Shown: positions 16,085-24,824 of the stretch, piece after piece | How positions within the stretch are numbered: the stretch's first letter is position 1 | Layout of the letters: every line of letters starts with the position of its first letter | DNA from: Lentisphaeria bacterium | GTDB lineage: Bacteria > Verrucomicrobiota > Lentisphaeria > Oligosphaerales > Oligosphaeraceae | NCBI GenBank assembly: GCA_016287975.1 | Contig: JAEEXV010000055.1 | Span: 1 to 32,573 of the forward strand | DNA length: 32,573 bases | Direction of reading: 5' to 3' | Notes under the pieces: generated by a model | What the model saw: the letters and a program-made list of their open reading frames with translations, nothing else | Databases searched by the model: none | What the model was told of the DNA's origin: nothing | Position numbers and translations under genes: made by a program

Positions 16085-17062
16085 CTATTCCCTCGGCATC
16101 ACGCGCCAGTCGGGCACGATGATGTTCGTGTGGAGGCTTCGGTGGATTTCGCGGGCGCGGACGGCGTCGGGGGCGAGGCGGCTGAAGACGAGCGCGCCGA
16201 GCCGCACGCCAGCGGCGACCTCGCTGCGGCCGTCGCCAGTGACGAGGACCTGCGCGGGATCGACGCCCTCGCGGCGGCAGAGCCGCTCCATCAGCGTCTC
16301 CTTCGGCAGCTTCTCCCGCCAGGTCGAGCCGACCAGCTCCGCGACGATTCCGTCTGGGCCGATGCCATAGCCCAGGGCGCGGACTTCCTCGGCCATCGTC
16401 CCCTGAGCCACGCCGTCGGCGTCAGTTTCGACGACCGCGCCAGTGACGAAGTAGTTGCGCACGCCGTGCGCCTTCAGCCACGCCAGCCATTCGAGGCTGC
16501 CAGGCACCCGCCATGCCGTGGGATCCCGCCGTGCCGCCGCGAGATTGCGGTCGCGCCCCATGCGCAAGAGCAGGATCTCGTATGCGCGGAAGAGCGCCGA
16601 GGACAGCTCCGCGATGCGCGCGCGCAGTTGCGGCGGCTCTGGCAGGTCGTCGAACTGCTCCCCGCCCGCCCAGATGCGACGCACGATCTCGTCGTTCACC
16701 GCCGCCTCCACGCCTGGCAGCGTCATCGCGCCATTCTGGACGGCGCGGCGGATCGCCCACTCCATCTGCGTCAGCGCCGACAACCCCGCCGATTCGATGG
16801 AGAAGCGCAGCCCCTCGGGGAACTCCTCGGGCGAATGCGCCGCCATCGCCTCCGCCAGCGCCAGCGGCTCCCCTGGCTCCGCAGGGCAGCCGTATGAGGC
16901 GACATACCCCGTGCACAGCGTCATTACAGGCACCCACTCCCGAATCCGCGAATGCGTGCCGTCGATGTCGTGGAACGCATGCGTGATGCGGCGCGCCCCG
17001 AACGGCGTCACCCGCTCGATGCGCTCATCCCCCGCGAACTGCTCCCAACGAAACTCGATCAT
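16085..17062 (-). CDS. HAD-superfamily hydrolase
   Basis: 325 residues. The HAD motifs are in order: motif I HDIDGTHS with D32 and D34, motif II in NYFVTGAVVET near residue 235, and motif IV LVTGDGRSEVAAG near 288-300. A helical cap region lies between I and II. HAD enzymes of this type are usually phosphatases or phosphomutases of small metabolites; the motif I is DIDGT, so both Asp residues are present. ATG 17062 comes 2 nt after the stop of the GH95 gene, with AGGAG 7 nt upstream inside that gene. Frames extending further upstream are artefacts of composition. It probably acts on a sugar phosphate produced by the locus, but that is inference. Confidence 0.85.
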   Translation of the reverse strand: MIEFRWEQFAGDERIERVTPFGARRITHAFHDIDGTHSRIREWVPVMTLCTGYVASYGCPAEPGEPLALAEAMAAHSPEEFPEGLRFSIESAGLSALTQMEWAIRRAVQNGAMTLPGVEAAVNDEIVRRIWAGGEQFDDLPEPPQLRARIAELSSALFRAYEILLLRMGRDRNLAAARRDPTAWRVPGSLEWLAWLKAHGVRNYFVTGAVVETDADGVAQGTMAEEVRALGYGIGPDGIVAELVGSTWREKLPKETLMERLCRREGVDPAQVLVTGDGRSEVAAGVRLGALVFSRLAPDAVRAREIHRSLHTNIIVPDWRVMPRE

Positions 17063-17064
17063 TC

Positions 17065-19365
17065 TCACTCCTCCACCAGCGTCCATTCCCGCCCCGCCTC
17101 CAGGCGCACCTCGCGCACGGCTTCGCATGGCAGACGCAGGCGCACCGTGCAGTCGCGTGCCGCGACCAGCGTCAGTTCCGTCACGCGGCCGCCTTTCCAG
17201 CGCGCCGAGACGGTGACGCCGCCGCGCGCGCGCAACCCCTCGAAGGCGCCGTCCGCCCACTCTGGCGGCAGCGCGGGCAGGATCTGCAGCGTGCCGTCGT
17301 GGGACTGGATCAGCATCTCCGCGATGGAGGCGGTGGCGCCGAAGCTCCCGTCGATCTGGAAGAACTGGCGCAGTCCGATGCCGCCCAGGAGATTCGGGAA
17401 GGTGCATTCGGTCAGGATGCGGCGGTAGTAGTAGTAGGCGTTCGCGCCCTCGTGGAGGCGCGCCCACGCCATCGAGCGGTTCGCGTATTCATAGCCCGCC
17501 GCATTGCAATCCCAGCGGCGCTTCAGCGTCACCTTCGCCGCCTCCTGCCATTCGGGCGTCGCGTCGTTGATCAGCGAATCCGGCACCAAGGCCAGCAGGT
17601 GCGACAGATGGCGGTGCAGCGGCTCGCCGACATCGCCGTAGTGCACCTCCTCGCGGAACTCCTTGATCTGCCCGTCCGCGCCGACCAGCACGGGATCCAG
17701 CAGCGGGAGTTTCTCCTTGAGTTCCCGCAGCAGCGCGTCTTCCGCCACGCCCAGTTTCGCCGCCGCCTGGAGCGTGTTGCGGAAGGTCGCGTAGACCATC
17801 TGCTGGTCGAAGGCGCAGCCCGTGGTGATGACGTAGGTCAGCGGCGCCAGTCTGCGGGTCTGCTCAGGCGACATCGACGGCTGGATCAGCCAGCGCCCGT
17901 CGATCCACTGCAGCGCCTGGCTGTAGAAGCGCGACAGCCCGCGCAGGCTCTCGTAGACCTCGCGCAGAATCCGCTCGTCCTGCGTGTATTCGGCATACTC
18001 CCAGAAGACCAGCGCCATGAAGCCGCCCGTGCCGACGCCCGAATGGCCGTCGCGCTTCGGCGGATGCACCAAATACGGCCACACTCCTGTCTCGATGACC
18101 CATCCAGGATCGTCGAAGGTGCGTCCAGGCCACGTCGCCTCCAGCCACTGCCGTGCACCCTCGCGCGCCGCGGGGAGATAGGCCTGGTAGAAATCCCAGT
18201 ATGCCTCGAAGAGCTCCGCGAGGTTGGTGTTGAAGACTGGCCAGTAGTTCATCTGCTGGTTGATGTTGTGCCAGTAGCCCCCGCTGCACAGGCTCCAGTC
18301 GTAGACGTTCCAGACGCCCTGCAGGTTGCACGGCAGCGCCCCTTTCCGCGACGAGCAGATCAGCAGATACCGCCCGTATTGGAAATGCAGTTCCTCCAAG
18401 TAGCGGTTCACCCGCCCGATCCGATATTCGCCGAGGAGCGCCTCCGTCGATTCTCCCGACGGGAAGACGCCCCCGAAATCCACCGTCGCGCGCCCGAAGA
18501 GCGCCTGGTAGTCCGCCTCGTGCCGCGCGAGGAGGTCCGCCCAGGAAAGGCGCTCCGCGGCGTCCAGGATGCCTTTCACGCGCGGCGTCGGCGCGGGCAG
18601 CCCCGCCAGTTTCCGCCTGGGATCGGCCTCCACGAAGACGCGGCTTTCCAGCGCGTAGTTCGTGCCGCACGCAAAGAGCACCAGCGCCTCGTCCGCGCCG
18701 TCAATCACCAGCCCCCGCGGGGTCGTCTGGAGCGCCCCGCCCTTCAACCGCACGCGCAGTTCGCCGAAAAAGTCGATGGCGTAGTAGTCCATGCGGCCTT
18801 CCAGCGTCATCCGACCGTCCGCATAGCGCACCTCGCCCGACTTTCCCTTGCCGTCGCCTGGGACACGCGCGAAGCCGCGGCAATACGGGATCTCCGCGAA
18901 GATCCGCCCCGAGACGCGCCCTGGCGCCGATGCCGTCAACCGAATCGCCAGCACGCGGTCGGGATACGACGCGAGGTATTCGCGGCGGCAGCGCACGCCC
19001 TCAAGGGTGTATTCGGTCGTCGCGACCGCATTGTTGAGCGACAGCGTGCGGCGGTAGTCGGTGCACGCCTCAGGCATCGCCGTCTCGTAGAAGAGTTCCG
19101 CGAAGTTGTTCAGCCCCTCGGGATAGGGGTTCGCCAGCGAGTTCTCCGTGATCTGCACCCGATCGACGGGGACGCCACCGAACACCTTCGCCCCCAGCCA
19201 GCCGCACCCCAGCGGCAGCGCCCACTTGTCCCAGCCGTCCTCCTGGTGCTCCAGGAAACTGTTGGTGACATACGTGCCGTCTGGCTGCGGCCGCGCCGCC
19301 GTCCACTCGTTGCGCGGCGCGCTCTGCGGCGCAGGCGAAAAAAACTGGAGCAGGTATTCTTTCAT
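17065..19365 (-). CDS. GH95 family alpha-L-fucosidase/galactosidase
   Basis: 766 residues, the full length of a GH95 core. Family landmarks: WALPLGCGWLGAKVFGGV near the N-terminus, NLQGVWN then WHNINQQMNYWP (N367 and N369), MSPEQ (E501, general acid position), HRHLSHLLALVP, and IDGSFGATASIAEM (D672). These match the catalytic set of Bifidobacterium AfcA, so the enzyme should be active on alpha-1,2-linked L-fucose or on L-galactose. No signal peptide is present, so it likely acts on imported oligosaccharides in the cytoplasm. The AraC gene ends 8 nt upstream and the HAD gene starts 2 nt downstream, making a three-gene operon. There is no clear ribosome site, so coupling to araC translation is likely. 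Confidence 0.92.
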   Translation of the reverse strand: MKEYLLQFFSPAPQSAPRNEWTAARPQPDGTYVTNSFLEHQEDGWDKWALPLGCGWLGAKVFGGVPVDRVQITENSLANPYPEGLNNFAELFYETAMPEACTDYRRTLSLNNAVATTEYTLEGVRCRREYLASYPDRVLAIRLTASAPGRVSGRIFAEIPYCRGFARVPGDGKGKSGEVRYADGRMTLEGRMDYYAIDFFGELRVRLKGGALQTTPRGLVIDGADEALVLFACGTNYALESRVFVEADPRRKLAGLPAPTPRVKGILDAAERLSWADLLARHEADYQALFGRATVDFGGVFPSGESTEALLGEYRIGRVNRYLEELHFQYGRYLLICSSRKGALPCNLQGVWNVYDWSLCSGGYWHNINQQMNYWPVFNTNLAELFEAYWDFYQAYLPAAREGARQWLEATWPGRTFDDPGWVIETGVWPYLVHPPKRDGHSGVGTGGFMALVFWEYAEYTQDERILREVYESLRGLSRFYSQALQWIDGRWLIQPSMSPEQTRRLAPLTYVITTGCAFDQQMVYATFRNTLQAAAKLGVAEDALLRELKEKLPLLDPVLVGADGQIKEFREEVHYGDVGEPLHRHLSHLLALVPDSLINDATPEWQEAAKVTLKRRWDCNAAGYEYANRSMAWARLHEGANAYYYYRRILTECTFPNLLGGIGLRQFFQIDGSFGATASIAEMLIQSHDGTLQILPALPPEWADGAFEGLRARGGVTVSARWKGGRVTELTLVAARDCTVRLRLPCEAVREVRLEAGREWTLVEE

Positions 19366-19373
19366 GGCTGGTG

Positions 19374-20261
19374 TTACTGCAAGGCAAAGCGGTGGAGGGT
19401 CTCGGAGGGTGTCTCGTGGTAGATCTTCCGATAGGCACGGGAAAACTGCATTTGCGATGCAAACCCCAGTTGCATCGAGATTTGCTTGAGGCTGAGGCTT
19501 GATGAACGCATCATCTGGCGGGCGCGCTCCATCTTGAAGTGCAGGAACGCCCGCACTGGCCCGCGGCAGAATCCCTGCATCGACTTCTGGTAGAGCGCAC
19601 TGCGCCCCATTCCCATGGCCTGGCAGAGATCCGCCAGGGACAGGAAGGTCCCCAGATTCTGCTCAAAAAGACTCGTCATGCGCGCGGTGAACCACTCGAT
19701 CGGCTTCTCGGGAGGGCGCAGCTGCGCCAGGCACGAACTGGGCACGGACGAAACCACGCATTCCAGGAACGCCAGGAATTGCGCGTAGATGAAACGCGGG
19801 CTGGCAGGCAGCCGAAAGGCGTCGATCAAGCCGCGCAGCACGGCCAGGCACTCCTTCATCTGCGGCGTCAATGGCAGAATCTGGTCTTTCGGCGGCGTCT
19901 CCGCCTTGAAAAACTGGCTCACCTCCTCGCCTGTCGAGGCATTCTGGAGCGTGAACTGGAAACATTGGAAACGGATGCCTGCATCCAGCACATCCTGGTG
20001 GAACTGGTAGGGAGTCACCAGCAGCAGGGATCCTGGCTCGACGCGCAGAAGCTCACCGTTCAACCGACAACAATAGGCGCCTTGCTCGGGCAGGAAAAGT
20101 GAAAATCGGCCGACGCTGTGCAGCCAGTACTCGAAGCCCGTATGGGTGCGATTCCTGCTGAAGTCCAGGCCAGAGACGATCCAGGGCGACTGGTAGCTCC
20201 ATTGGAACTGCAGAGCGGGGTTCCGCTTCACTTCGCAGTAGTCGGCAAAGAATTTCGGCAT
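19374..20261 (-). CDS. AraC-family transcriptional regulator
   Basis: 295 residues from ATG 20261. An N-terminal cupin-like sensing domain (GRFSLFLPEQGAYCC, EPGSLLLVTPYQFHQDV) is followed by a C-terminal pair of helix-turn-helices: LSLADLCQAMGMGRSALYQK and LSLKQISMQLGFASQMQFSRAYRKIYHETPSE. This suits a sugar-responsive activator of the GH95-HAD genes downstream and perhaps of the divergent pseudopilin/glycosidase genes. No ribosome site is visible. An ATG at 20372 would add 37 residues rich in Arg and is less likely, though not excluded. Three GGTAAA/TTTACC sites in the divergent promoter region are candidate operators. Confidence 0.92.
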   Translation of the reverse strand: MPKFFADYCEVKRNPALQFQWSYQSPWIVSGLDFSRNRTHTGFEYWLHSVGRFSLFLPEQGAYCCRLNGELLRVEPGSLLLVTPYQFHQDVLDAGIRFQCFQFTLQNASTGEEVSQFFKAETPPKDQILPLTPQMKECLAVLRGLIDAFRLPASPRFIYAQFLAFLECVVSSVPSSCLAQLRPPEKPIEWFTARMTSLFEQNLGTFLSLADLCQAMGMGRSALYQKSMQGFCRGPVRAFLHFKMERARQMMRSSSLSLKQISMQLGFASQMQFSRAYRKIYHETPSETLHRFALQ

Positions 20262-20396
20262 CTTCGGCGGTCCAGAAACGGAGGGAGGCACACACAAACG
20301 CGGCACGGGACGCCGACGCGATTCGGCTGCCGCGCCCAAAAGATAATGCCTTTCGGCACGTCGGCCTAACATAGCGCTGCAATGGCGTCTCATTCT

Positions 20397-20457
20397 GGTA
20401 AAACGGCTATATCTTACGGTATTTTTTACCATTGTATTTCCTTCGCCATACGGTAAA
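20397..20457. promoter_or_regulatory. Candidate operator region between araC and pseudopilin genes
   Basis: GGTAAA at 20397-20402, its complement TTTACC at 20425-20430, and GGTAAA at 20452-20457 are spaced 28 and 27 bases apart. TACGGTA occurs twice, at 20415 and 20449. The patch is AT-rich in GC-rich surroundings and lies between divergent genes, as expected for an AraC-type binding region. It also holds the GGCTATATCTTAC motif at 20405-20417. Confidence 0.5.
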
Positions 20458-20528
20458 TTAGACAAAACGCAACCGCAAGGCGCGGCCTGCGAACACACCT
20501 GGAACAACGCCTGAAAAGGGAGACCCAA

Positions 20529-21227
20529 ATGAATCGCCGCTTCACCCTCATCGAACTCCTGGTTGTCATTGCCATCATCGCCATTCTTGCGAGCATGCTG
20601 CTGCCCGCGCTTGCCAAGGCGCGCGCCAAGGCCAAGAGCATCAGTTGCGTCAATTCGCTCAAGTCCATCGGCCTGGCGTCCCTGATGTATGCCAACGACT
20701 ACAACGACTGGCTCGTCTCCCCGAACATGAACGGCGGCGGCACCAACGCCGCCTACAACTCCCTGGTCAACAACATCACCAACGCAACCGCCATGTCGGG
20801 GCGGGTGTTCCTCATCTACAACGGCTATCTGACCAAGGGGGCCGCCGCCTCCTCCGAGGAACTCACGACGATGCGCCGACGGCACTACCGCTGCCCTGCG
20901 GACGCCGTGGTGTTCAGCGCCTCCCAGGACAGCTACTACATGCTCTACTACGGCAAGGCATGGGTCCCCTACTCCTACCGTTTCGGCAGCACCGACTACG
21001 CGCGTGCGCAGCTCTCCGACGGCAAGCCAGGAAACATCATCGCCTGCGATGCCGGCATCTACTCTGTCGACGCGACAAACAATTACATTATCCACGGCGG
21101 CGAAACCAACGCCTTGTGCATGGCGGGGCACGTCGTCACCCGAAAGACCCGCGAAGCCCTGCTGTGCGCCAGCATCCTCAACGCCCTTCGCCAGGGCGCT
21201 GGATACGGCAATCTGGACGCCTGGTAG
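20529..21227 (+). CDS. Pseudopilin-like protein with an HX9AG variant
   Basis: 232 residues. The leader is only MNRR, followed by [29 protein letters not shown], a type II pseudopilin-like N-terminus with Glu at +5. The residue before the Phe is Arg instead of Gly. The C-terminal half contains H-x9-AG ([12 protein letters not shown]), a variant of the HX9DG motif. The remaining sequence, rich in Asn and Tyr, is otherwise not recognised. AAGGGAG with 8-nt spacing supports ATG 20529. A 1136-residue candidate glycosidase follows after 86 nt on the same strand, repeating the arrangement at 6305-9854. It shares the divergent control region with the AraC gene. Confidence 0.88.
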   Translation: MNRRFTLIELLVVIAIIAILASMLLPALAKARAKAKSISCVNSLKSIGLASLMYANDYNDWLVSPNMNGGGTNAAYNSLVNNITNATAMSGRVFLIYNGYLTKGAAASSEELTTMRRRHYRCPADAVVFSASQDSYYMLYYGKAWVPYSYRFGSTDYARAQLSDGKPGNIIACDAGIYSVDATNNYIIHGGETNALCMAGHVVTRKTREALLCASILNALRQGAGYGNLDAW

Positions 21228-21313
21228 GCGTTCACACGTCGTTCTGTCCCTGGCCATTTTGGCCTGGATGCCCAGTCGCCCCGCATGCGCCCGCCGATTC
21301 CCAGCAACCGCCC

Positions 21314-24300
21314 ATGAAGCCGACATTCACCAGCGTTCTCCTCGCAGTCTCCATGACGCTTGTCGCCCAGCCATTCCGCATCCAGGATGACCCCCAGGGG
21401 GGCTTCCGTATCCTCTACCGCGGCGAGACGCTGGTCTCCGAGATCGCGACCAGCGTCTGCAGCGATGCCGTCCCGCTGAAGTCGAAGACCGCGCGGGTCG
21501 CGCAGCCAGACGGCGGCGTCGCCTGTCAGGTCTGGTGCGAGGAGGAAGGCTTCCGTTTTCGGACGGAAATCGCGGTCAACGGCGCGGGCACGCAGGTCGA
21601 GATCACCTTCCTGACGGAGGCCCCTGCCTACCATGCGGAAGTGAAGCTGTCGAAATGGCTGCGGTTGACGCTGCCCTTCGCCCCGTGGGAGGGCGCGGCC
21701 TTCGAGGGCCTTGTCGGGCGCGCCACCGCCGAGACCAGGCGCGACGGCGTGCTCTCCGCACAGACGCCAGAGGGGCGGCTGCTGTCGTCGGACTGGCGCT
21801 TCCTGACCCTGCGCAAAGGCGACCGCAGGCTGCTCTTCGACTTCAACCCCGTCGGCCCAGGCGACTTCATCAGCATCTACAGTTTCGGCGCGGTCAAGGG
21901 CCTCTGGAATGTCCAGCGCTTTGGCGGCAACCTGCGGTTCATCGGCGGCTCCGTGCTGCCCGAATACGGCGGCCTCACAGGCGCCAAGGTGCGCATCCGC
22001 GAAGGCGGCATGGAAGACTACGACGACCTCCATGCCCTGCGCAAATTCATGTACACCGACACGCTCCCCGCGCAACGCCAGTTCTCCTTCGGCGCAAAAG
22101 TCCACGGCAAGCAGTACACCGCCGCGGGGACGGATGCCTTCGACGCCGCCCGCGGCTATGGCTGGATGGCTCCGCGCGGCCTCCGCGCCACCGCCTCCAC
22201 CTCGCCAGGCGCCCTCTACAGCAGCGTCCAAGGCACCGACGGAACCTTCCGAATCGCGGGCCTCAAGCCTGGCGTCTGGCTCGTCACCCTGGGCGTCGGA
22301 AACCAGGACGGACAGGACGGCGCCTTCGCGCTCACGTGCGGCGGCCGCCGCCTCGGCGACATCCCGCTCAAGGCGGGCCAGGCCACGGTCGCGACCGTCC
22401 CCGTCTGGGTGGACGGCGACCGCCTCGACCTGGGCTTCGCGGGCGCCTTCCGCCTCTCCACCCTGAGCATCCAGCGTCTCCTCGCGAAGGCGGAGGACTT
22501 CAGTTTTCGGCGCGGCCTCTGGGTCGCGGACGGCTTCGAGCCATCCGTCCTCTTCCGCAATGTCCACTACCGCCCCGCGCCCCGCTTCGCGCTGGACATC
22601 CAGCACCTCGCCATGCCAGTCCCGGGGCAGGAGACGGCCGCGCCGCGCAAGGTGGCCCCGCGCCTCCCCGCCGCAGCCGCCGACCGCACGCGCAAGGGCC
22701 TCGAATGGCGCTACGGCGTCCGCTTCGGCAACGCCCTCGCCAACTCCGCCACCATGGCCGAACTCGATTCGCCAGATGCGTGGCGCGCCTTCTGGAGGAA
22801 GACGCTGGAGAAGCAGCCGACCGCCCTGATCGCCAGCGGCCTGCACTCCCGCCACACCTACTTCCGCCATCTGGAACGAAGCGTCGAGTTCATGCGACGC
22901 TTCGCCGCCGAGGCGCATCGGCGCGGGCTCAAGGTCATCGACCACCACGACACCACCCTGCTGTGGAACCTGGACGCGGGCTTCCGCGTGATGACCGAAC
23001 GCCTCCCCGAAGTCAACCGCACCCTCGCCGACCACCTCCCCGCCGCGCAACTGTGCCTGTCGAACCCCGAGTTCAGACGCAAATACACCGAATACATCCT
23101 GGAACTCGTGCGCGCAGGAGTCGACGGCTTCATGCTCGACGAAGCCACCTTCTATGCCGACCGCTGCGGCTGCCAGCACTGCCGAGAGCGCTTCTTCCAG
23201 GACACTGGCTGGCAACTGCCGCTCAACGAGACCGACGCCTTCTTCACCAACCCCCGCCATCCGCTGCGGAAGGCCTTCCTCGACTGGCACAAGGCGCAGG
23301 TCGGCAACTGGTGGGTCGAACTGCGCCGCGCCATCGACCGCGTCAACCCCGCCGTGACGCTCCTCGTCTACACGACACACTACGGCTACATCAGCAACTA
23401 CGCGACGCTGGGGATGGGCGCGGATCTCCTCGAAACCGCGCGCGGCGCCGACTTCATCGGCACCGAGATCATGAGCCGCAACATCCTGCGCTCCGCGCGC
23501 GCCATCGTCCCCTTCCGCAAGGCGAAGAACCTGCTGAAGACCGCCTACGGCATCCCGATCTGGGGGCTGGTGCAGACCCAGCCCTCCAGCTGGAACCAGT
23601 ACTTCGGATGGGCGCTCCTCGCCATGCACCAGCAGAGCGCCTGGAACATCGACTCCCTCAAGGAGGACTGCCCCGTCGCCTACGCCCGCTTCGCCGCACG
23701 CCACCCCGAGGTCTTCGCGGGACGCTCCGCCGCCAGGGTCGCCCTCCTCTTCTCAGGGCGCACCCGAGACTGGTCCCCCACTGGCGGCGTCCCTGGAGAG
23801 GTCTTCGGCGTCGCCCAGACCCTCGAAGAAATGCACATCCCATACGACATCATCGGCGAAATGTCCCTCGGCACCGACGCCATGAAGCAGTACGACGTCC
23901 TCATCGCCGCAGGCGCGGGATGCCTCGCCGACGCCGAGGCCAAGGCCATGCTGGACTTCGCCCGCCAGGGCGGCACGCTCCTCCTCGCCTCCAGCACGGG
24001 ATTCTACGACGAATACGGCGAGCCACGCCCCGCCTGGCCCTTCGCCGAGGCGCTGGGCGCCGCCCCCCGCCCGACCTCCACCGTCAAACTGCGGCAAATC
24101 CGCTTCCGCGGCGAGGAATACGCCTTGGAGCGCCCCGTCGTGGCATGGCCGATGCTCGCTTCGCAGACCAAGGCGCAGGTGCTCGCGACGCACGCCGTCG
24201 GCGGGCGCGACTACGCCGCGCTGCTCCAGCGTCCCTGCGGCGCAGGACGGATCCTCTACACGCCCGCCTATCTCGCCAGCCAACTCTACGCCGAAGAAGG

Positions 24301-24724
24301 CACCCCGGGCCGCGTCTGGAACTTCCAGCTGCCGCGCGAAATCGACCGCCTCTTCCGCGCTTTCCTCGACACCGCCGTCGGCAAAGCCCGCTTCTGGGAG
24401 ACCGACGCCCCGCCCACCGTCTTCACCACCGCCTACCAACTGGACGACGGGTATCTGCTCCACTTCCTCAACGCCGCCGCTTCCGCCGCCAACGCCCCTA
24501 ACAAACCCATGCCGCTGGAAAATCCCGCCCCCGCCTTCCCGCCACTGGCAAACGACATTACATTTACCATCGCGACGCCGACGCTCTCCCGCGCCGTCGC
24601 CCTCTCCAACGACTTCGAGGGCGAGCGCGAACTCCCCGCCGCCCCCGTCGGCGACGGCCGCTGGCGCATCACCCTCCCGAAAGCCCTGCTCCACGTGCAC
24701 ACCATAGTGCGCATCACCAAATAG
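21314..24724 (+). CDS. Large GHL6/beta-galactosidase-like candidate glycosidase
   Basis: 1136 residues from ATG 21314; the longer upstream frame overlaps the pseudopilin gene and is rejected. A weak signal peptide (TFTSVLLAVSMTLVAQ) is followed by a beta-rich domain, then a malectin/CBM-like domain at about 310-400 (FRIAGLKPGVWLVTLGVGNQDG). A TIM-barrel region at about 450-780 holds GFMLDEATFYADRCGCQHCRER: D609-E610 and a CxCxxC cluster typical of the hypothetical glycosidase family GHL6. A GATase-like trimerisation domain follows at about 810-900 (YDVLIAAGAGCLADAEAKAM), as in GH42-type beta-galactosidases, then a C-terminal beta-domain. Likely an exported glycosidase; the substrate is unknown. 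It follows the pseudopilin gene and precedes GH130. Confidence 0.72.
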   Translation: MKPTFTSVLLAVSMTLVAQPFRIQDDPQGGFRILYRGETLVSEIATSVCSDAVPLKSKTARVAQPDGGVACQVWCEEEGFRFRTEIAVNGAGTQVEITFLTEAPAYHAEVKLSKWLRLTLPFAPWEGAAFEGLVGRATAETRRDGVLSAQTPEGRLLSSDWRFLTLRKGDRRLLFDFNPVGPGDFISIYSFGAVKGLWNVQRFGGNLRFIGGSVLPEYGGLTGAKVRIREGGMEDYDDLHALRKFMYTDTLPAQRQFSFGAKVHGKQYTAAGTDAFDAARGYGWMAPRGLRATASTSPGALYSSVQGTDGTFRIAGLKPGVWLVTLGVGNQDGQDGAFALTCGGRRLGDIPLKAGQATVATVPVWVDGDRLDLGFAGAFRLSTLSIQRLLAKAEDFSFRRGLWVADGFEPSVLFRNVHYRPAPRFALDIQHLAMPVPGQETAAPRKVAPRLPAAAADRTRKGLEWRYGVRFGNALANSATMAELDSPDAWRAFWRKTLEKQPTALIASGLHSRHTYFRHLERSVEFMRRFAAEAHRRGLKVIDHHDTTLLWNLDAGFRVMTERLPEVNRTLADHLPAAQLCLSNPEFRRKYTEYILELVRAGVDGFMLDEATFYADRCGCQHCRERFFQDTGWQLPLNETDAFFTNPRHPLRKAFLDWHKAQVGNWWVELRRAIDRVNPAVTLLVYTTHYGYISNYATLGMGADLLETARGADFIGTEIMSRNILRSARAIVPFRKAKNLLKTAYGIPIWGLVQTQPSSWNQYFGWALLAMHQQSAWNIDSLKEDCPVAYARFAARHPEVFAGRSAARVALLFSGRTRDWSPTGGVPGEVFGVAQTLEEMHIPYDIIGEMSLGTDAMKQYDVLIAAGAGCLADAEAKAMLDFARQGGTLLLASSTGFYDEYGEPRPAWPFAEALGAAPRPTSTVKLRQIRFRGEEYALERPVVAWPMLASQTKAQVLATHAVGGRDYAALLQRPCGAGRILYTPAYLASQLYAEEGTPGRVWNFQLPREIDRLFRAFLDTAVGKARFWETDAPPTVFTTAYQLDDGYLLHFLNAAASAANAPNKPMPLENPAPAFPPLANDITFTIATPTLSRAVALSNDFEGERELPAAPVGDGRWRITLPKALLHVHTIVRITK

Positions 24725-24816
24725 CATCCCTTGGATCCCTTCGGTCCTTTGGGTCCCTCCGTCCCTTGGGTCCCTTGGGTCCCTTCAGTCCCTTCAATCC
24801 CTTGCCTCCCTGACCA
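24724..24816. repeat. 9-bp minisatellite between the large glycosidase and GH130 genes
   Basis: About ten tandem copies of a unit near TCCCTTGGG, each 8-9 bases, for example TCCCTTGGG twice in a row, then TCCCTTCAG, TCCCTTCAA and TCCCTTGCC. The array fills nearly the whole gap between the two genes. Translated on the minus strand it looks like a Gly-Pro-Lys collagen repeat, which I regard as an artefact. No ribosome site for the GH130 gene is visible inside the gap. Confidence 0.8.
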
Positions 24817-24824
24817 TCACCATC

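Noticed and set aside
17299..19422. 707-codon open frame on the plus strand opposite the GH95 gene
   Set aside because: It mirrors a well-supported gene, is extremely rich in Arg, Leu and Val, and has no domain. High GC with strong third-position bias leaves the opposite strand open.
21535..24501. 988-codon open frame in another plus-strand frame over the large glycosidase, and an 873-codon frame on the minus strand at 21083-23704
   Set aside because: Both are Arg/Pro- or Gly/Val/Asp-rich shadows without motifs, while the third frame has clear domains and a signal peptide.
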